Shown here: one piece after another, positions 61,805 through 64,000 of the stretch
Numbering within the stretch: position 1 is the first letter of the stretch
Layout: every line of letters starts with the position of its first letter
NCBI GenBank assembly: GCA_041398605.1
Contig: JAWKUK010000003.1
Coordinates: 620,001-684,000 of the forward strand
Source: JAWKUK01 sp041398605
GTDB taxonomy: Bacteria > Planctomycetota > UBA1135 > GCA-002686595
Reading direction: 5' to 3'
Length of the DNA stretch: 64,000 nucleotides
The notes under the pieces: generated by a model
Told to the model about the DNA's origin: nothing
Database searches by the model: none
Seen by the model: only the letters and a program-made list of their open reading frames with translations
Translations under genes and position numbers: made by a program

Positions 61805-64000
61805 TCAGTCCTTCGGGGTGGTCAGCAGCTCGAAGCGCGGGTCGCCGCGCAGGCTCGCGAGGTCCGGGTCGACGCGCGCCCACTCCATCTGGCGCTCGCG
61901 TGAGCTCTGCGAGCCGTGGTTCTCGCGCAGCTCCGTCTCCAGGAGGTCCAGCGCCTCCTGCGTGTCGCCGAGCTGCGCGTGCACACACGCGAGGTTGTAC
62001 CAGGTCCCCGGACCCGGCCGCACGCGGCGCAAGAGGTCGCGCGCCTCTGCGACGCGCCCCGACCGCGCGCGATAACACGCGAGCAGCGCCGTCATGAACT
62101 CGTCCTGGCGCAGCGCGTACGCGCGCTCGTAGTACGCGAGCGCCTTGTCCTGCTGCCCGAGCCGCACGTTCGCGTTGACCGCGAGGCTCACGAGCGCGCT
62201 CGCGCGTAGCTGCCGGAAGCTCGCGAGGTCGTCGAGCGTCGCGCCTTGCTCGGTGAGCTGGCGCTCGACGTCCTCGATGCGCTCGACAGCCTCGCGCAGC
62301 GTCGCCTCCGCGTCCGCCGCGCGGCCCTCGTCCGTGAACGCGCCGCCCATCTGCATCAACGCGCGCACGATGCGCTCGTGCCCGAGGAAGAACCAGTTGC
62401 GCGCGATGCCCGTGCGCTCGAGGTCCTGGCGATAGCGCCCGAGGACGATGCGCGCCTCGCTCGGATGGCCGTCAGCCGCGAGGTCCCGCGCGTACCAGAG
62501 GCCGAGGGCCGACGGCACGCGCTGGGCCAAGAGCGCAGCGCCGCTGTCGGTCTCTTGGGCGTCGCGCTGCGCGATACGGACACGCAGCTCCGCGAGCTCG
62601 GCGTCGCGCAGCAGGGCCTCAGGCAGCACGAGCGAGCCGCGCACACGCTCGCGCGCGACCCGCTCTTCGAGCACGCCGAGCTCGCGCCGCGCGCCCTCCA
62701 CGCGGGCCTCCTGGACCGCGGCGAGCAACGCCGCGCGGCGCGGATCCGCCAGGGGATCCGTGAGCGTCGGGTCGTCGATCACGAACGGAACGAAGCCCGG
62801 CAGCTCGCGCGGCGCGACGGTCGCGAGCATGCGGCCGAGCGCGGCTTGCAGCTCGAGCACGCGGGCGTTGGGCAACGCAGGCAGCCCGCGGCCGTGGAAG
62901 ACGAGGCGGATCGGCGACAGGTCGTCGTCGAAGAGCGCGTCGATGCCCCCGAGGCCCTGGCCGAGCACGTCGGCGACGATCACCTGCGCCTCGATCGTCG
63001 CCGTGTGCATGGTCCGCGCGCGGCGCAGGAGCCCGACATCCTCTGGCGCGGCGCCGGCCGCGAGCTCGCCGAGGAGCGCCGTGAGCTCGACCAGCGCGCG
63101 CGCGACGAGCGCCTCTGCGTGTTCGCGACGGCCCGCCCCCTCGCCCAGGTCGCGGCGCTCCGCCAGGAGCGCGTCCAGCGCGCGAGCGCCGCGCTCCGTC
63201 GCAGCGATCGCGTCGCGCGGGCGGTCGGCGGACAAGGCGATGCACGCCTCGATCTGCGCCAAGCGATAGGCCCAGATGCGGTCGGGGTCGACGCCCGTGG
63301 CGCGGGCCTCGCCGCTCGCAGCTCGGACCGCCGCCGCGAGCTCGGTCGCGGCGGTCGCGGCGCGCGCGACATCGACGCCGGGGAAGAGCGCGAAGCGCGC
63401 GCTCTGGTAGGCGACGACCCGCGCGTCGAGGCCCGCGGCGCCGAGATCCCGCAGCAGCGCGAGGGCTGCGTCCGCGTCGGCGAGCTCCGCGAGCCGCGCC
63501 AGGAGCGCGTCGAAGCCGCGCGCCGCAGCGCGACGCACGAGCGGTGAGGGGTGCGAGATGGCGAGCATGAGGTCCGCCGTCGCGCCGGGATCGAGCCGCG
63601 CGCCACGCGCGAGCCCCGGCGCGCCGCGCGAACGGCCTCGCACGCTGGCGTCGGCGAGCGAGCGTCCGTACTGCTCCAATGCGACGGCGAGCACCTCCGG
63701 CGCGACCCGACCGGGTCCCGACGCAGCGCCACCCGAGCCTGACGCTTGGACGGCGCCGCCTGTGCCGCCTGTGCCGCCTGTGCCGCCTGTGCCGCCTGTG
63801 CGGGCGTTGGGCCCTGTGAGGCCGAGGCCCTCGCGAACGAGGTCGCGCACCACCGCATGGGCCCGCGGGGTCGGCGGCAAGCACGCAGCCGCGTGCTCGC
63901 GTTCGCCTGGGGCGAGCGTCCGGGCGAGCACGCCGAGCGCCTCGGCTGCGCGCTCGTCGTCGAGCTCACCGAGCGCGCGCTGGGCTGCGCGTCGCACGCG
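61805..64000 (-). CDS. TPR/HEAT-repeat protein, N-terminus beyond window
   Basis: The frame is open to the right window edge, so at least 731 residues are seen and the start is missing. The first visible part (RRAAQRALGELDDERAAEAL) and HPSPLVRRAAARGFDALLAR are HEAT-like. From about residue 520 TPR helices dominate (QDKALAYYERAYALRQDEF, PGTWYNLACVHAQLGDTQEALDLLET). A TGG repeat linker lies near residue 70 (63755-63799). Such proteins are protein-interaction scaffolds; a kinase domain in the missing N-terminus, as in many planctomycete TPR proteins, is possible but unseen. Confidence 0.75.
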   Translation of the reverse strand, partial: RVRRAAQRALGELDDERAAEALGVLARTLAPGEREHAAACLPPTPRAHAVVRDLVREGLGLTGPNARTGGTGGTGGTGGTGGAVQASGSGGAASGPGRVAPEVLAVALEQYGRSLADASVRGRSRGAPGLARGARLDPGATADLMLAISHPSPLVRRAAARGFDALLARLAELADADAALALLRDLGAAGLDARVVAYQSARFALFPGVDVARAATAATELAAAVRAASGEARATGVDPDRIWAYRLAQIEACIALSADRPRDAIAATERGARALDALLAERRDLGEGAGRREHAEALVARALVELTALLGELAAGAAPEDVGLLRRARTMHTATIEAQVIVADVLGQGLGGIDALFDDDLSPIRLVFHGRGLPALPNARVLELQAALGRMLATVAPRELPGFVPFVIDDPTLTDPLADPRRAALLAAVQEARVEGARRELGVLEERVARERVRGSLVLPEALLRDAELAELRVRIAQRDAQETDSGAALLAQRVPSALGLWYARDLAADGHPSEARIVLGRYRQDLERTGIARNWFFLGHERIVRALMQMGGAFTDEGRAADAEATLREAVERIEDVERQLTEQGATLDDLASFRQLRASALVSLAVNANVRLGQQDKALAYYERAYALRQDEFMTALLACYRARSGRVAEARDLLRRVRPGPGTWYNLACVHAQLGDTQEALDLLETELRENHGSQSSRERQMEWARVDPDLASLRGDPRFELLTTPKD
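63755..63799 (-). repeat. Five tandem 9-bp units coding TGG
   Basis: On the plus strand GCCGCCTGT is repeated five times (63755-63799). Read leftward it codes Thr-Gly-Gly five times, inside a linker of the TPR/HEAT protein. Confidence 0.9.

Overview
The window is very GC-rich chromosomal DNA, almost fully coding, with many ATGA/GTGA gene overlaps. The gene content points to a high-GC member of the Planctomycetota. It has a SpoVG with a zinc ribbon, a MoxR/DUF58/BatA-type locus with exported squalene-cyclase-like toroids and PQQ-like propellers, a choice-of-anchor-B surface protein, prepilin-like proteins, and a mutarotase-symporter protein beside a sialic-acid-lyase-type aldolase. This assignment is inference from family knowledge; no rRNA or tRNA gene was seen, and no mobile element or CRISPR array.

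Layout. 1-6.5 kb: the 3' end of an unknown gene, then a leftward group pssA > folK-panC fusion > ispE > spoVG > secreted protein of unknown function. pssA/folK-panC/ispE are translationally coupled. 6.8-8.6 kb: eno followed by an FtsB-like septum protein, an order also known in Enterobacteria. 8.8-32.4 kb: a long rightward locus of a PQQ-propeller protein, MoxR ATPase, DUF58 protein, BatA-like and second vWA membrane proteins, a 1.6-kaa PQQ/TPR protein (frameshifted), a toroid protein, a DUF4175-like membrane protein, a giant Ala/Gln coiled-coil protein with 15 GSQQQS repeats, a small partner and a second toroid. I read it as one envelope-associated system of unknown purpose, and it is the best candidate for undescribed biology here.

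32.5-40.2 kb: a leftward coiled-coil protein, a rightward NHL-repeat gene with at least six frame changes, coupled to a YtkA/FixH-like lipoprotein and a di-haem MauG/CcpA-type peroxidase, then a choice-of-anchor-B surface protein ending at a 34-bp palindromic terminator. 40.4-43.6 kb: three leftward pseudopilin/PilX-like genes behind a clear sigma70-type promoter. 44-46.7 kb: larE, a gamma-carbonic anhydrase and a Rieske-flavodoxin fusion, all leftward. 46.8-49.2 kb: a large lipoprotein. 49.3-52.5 kb: rlmI > thiS > thiG > CPBP protease, leftward. 52.6-57.6 kb: a coupled leftward group of NanA-like lyase > kelch mutarotase-SSS symporter (frameshifted) > Tat-exported Gfo/Idh/MocA oxidoreductase, read as sialic acid or related sugar use. 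57.6-64 kb: a carboxypeptidase-regulatory-like repeat protein, an exported beta-helix protein and a TPR/HEAT protein cut by the window edge.

Caution on quality: three genes carry indels, mostly in G runs or GC alternations, with otherwise well-kept coding sequence. Either these genes decayed recently or the assembly has indel errors; raw reads would decide. All domain calls were made by eye from motifs, without database searches.
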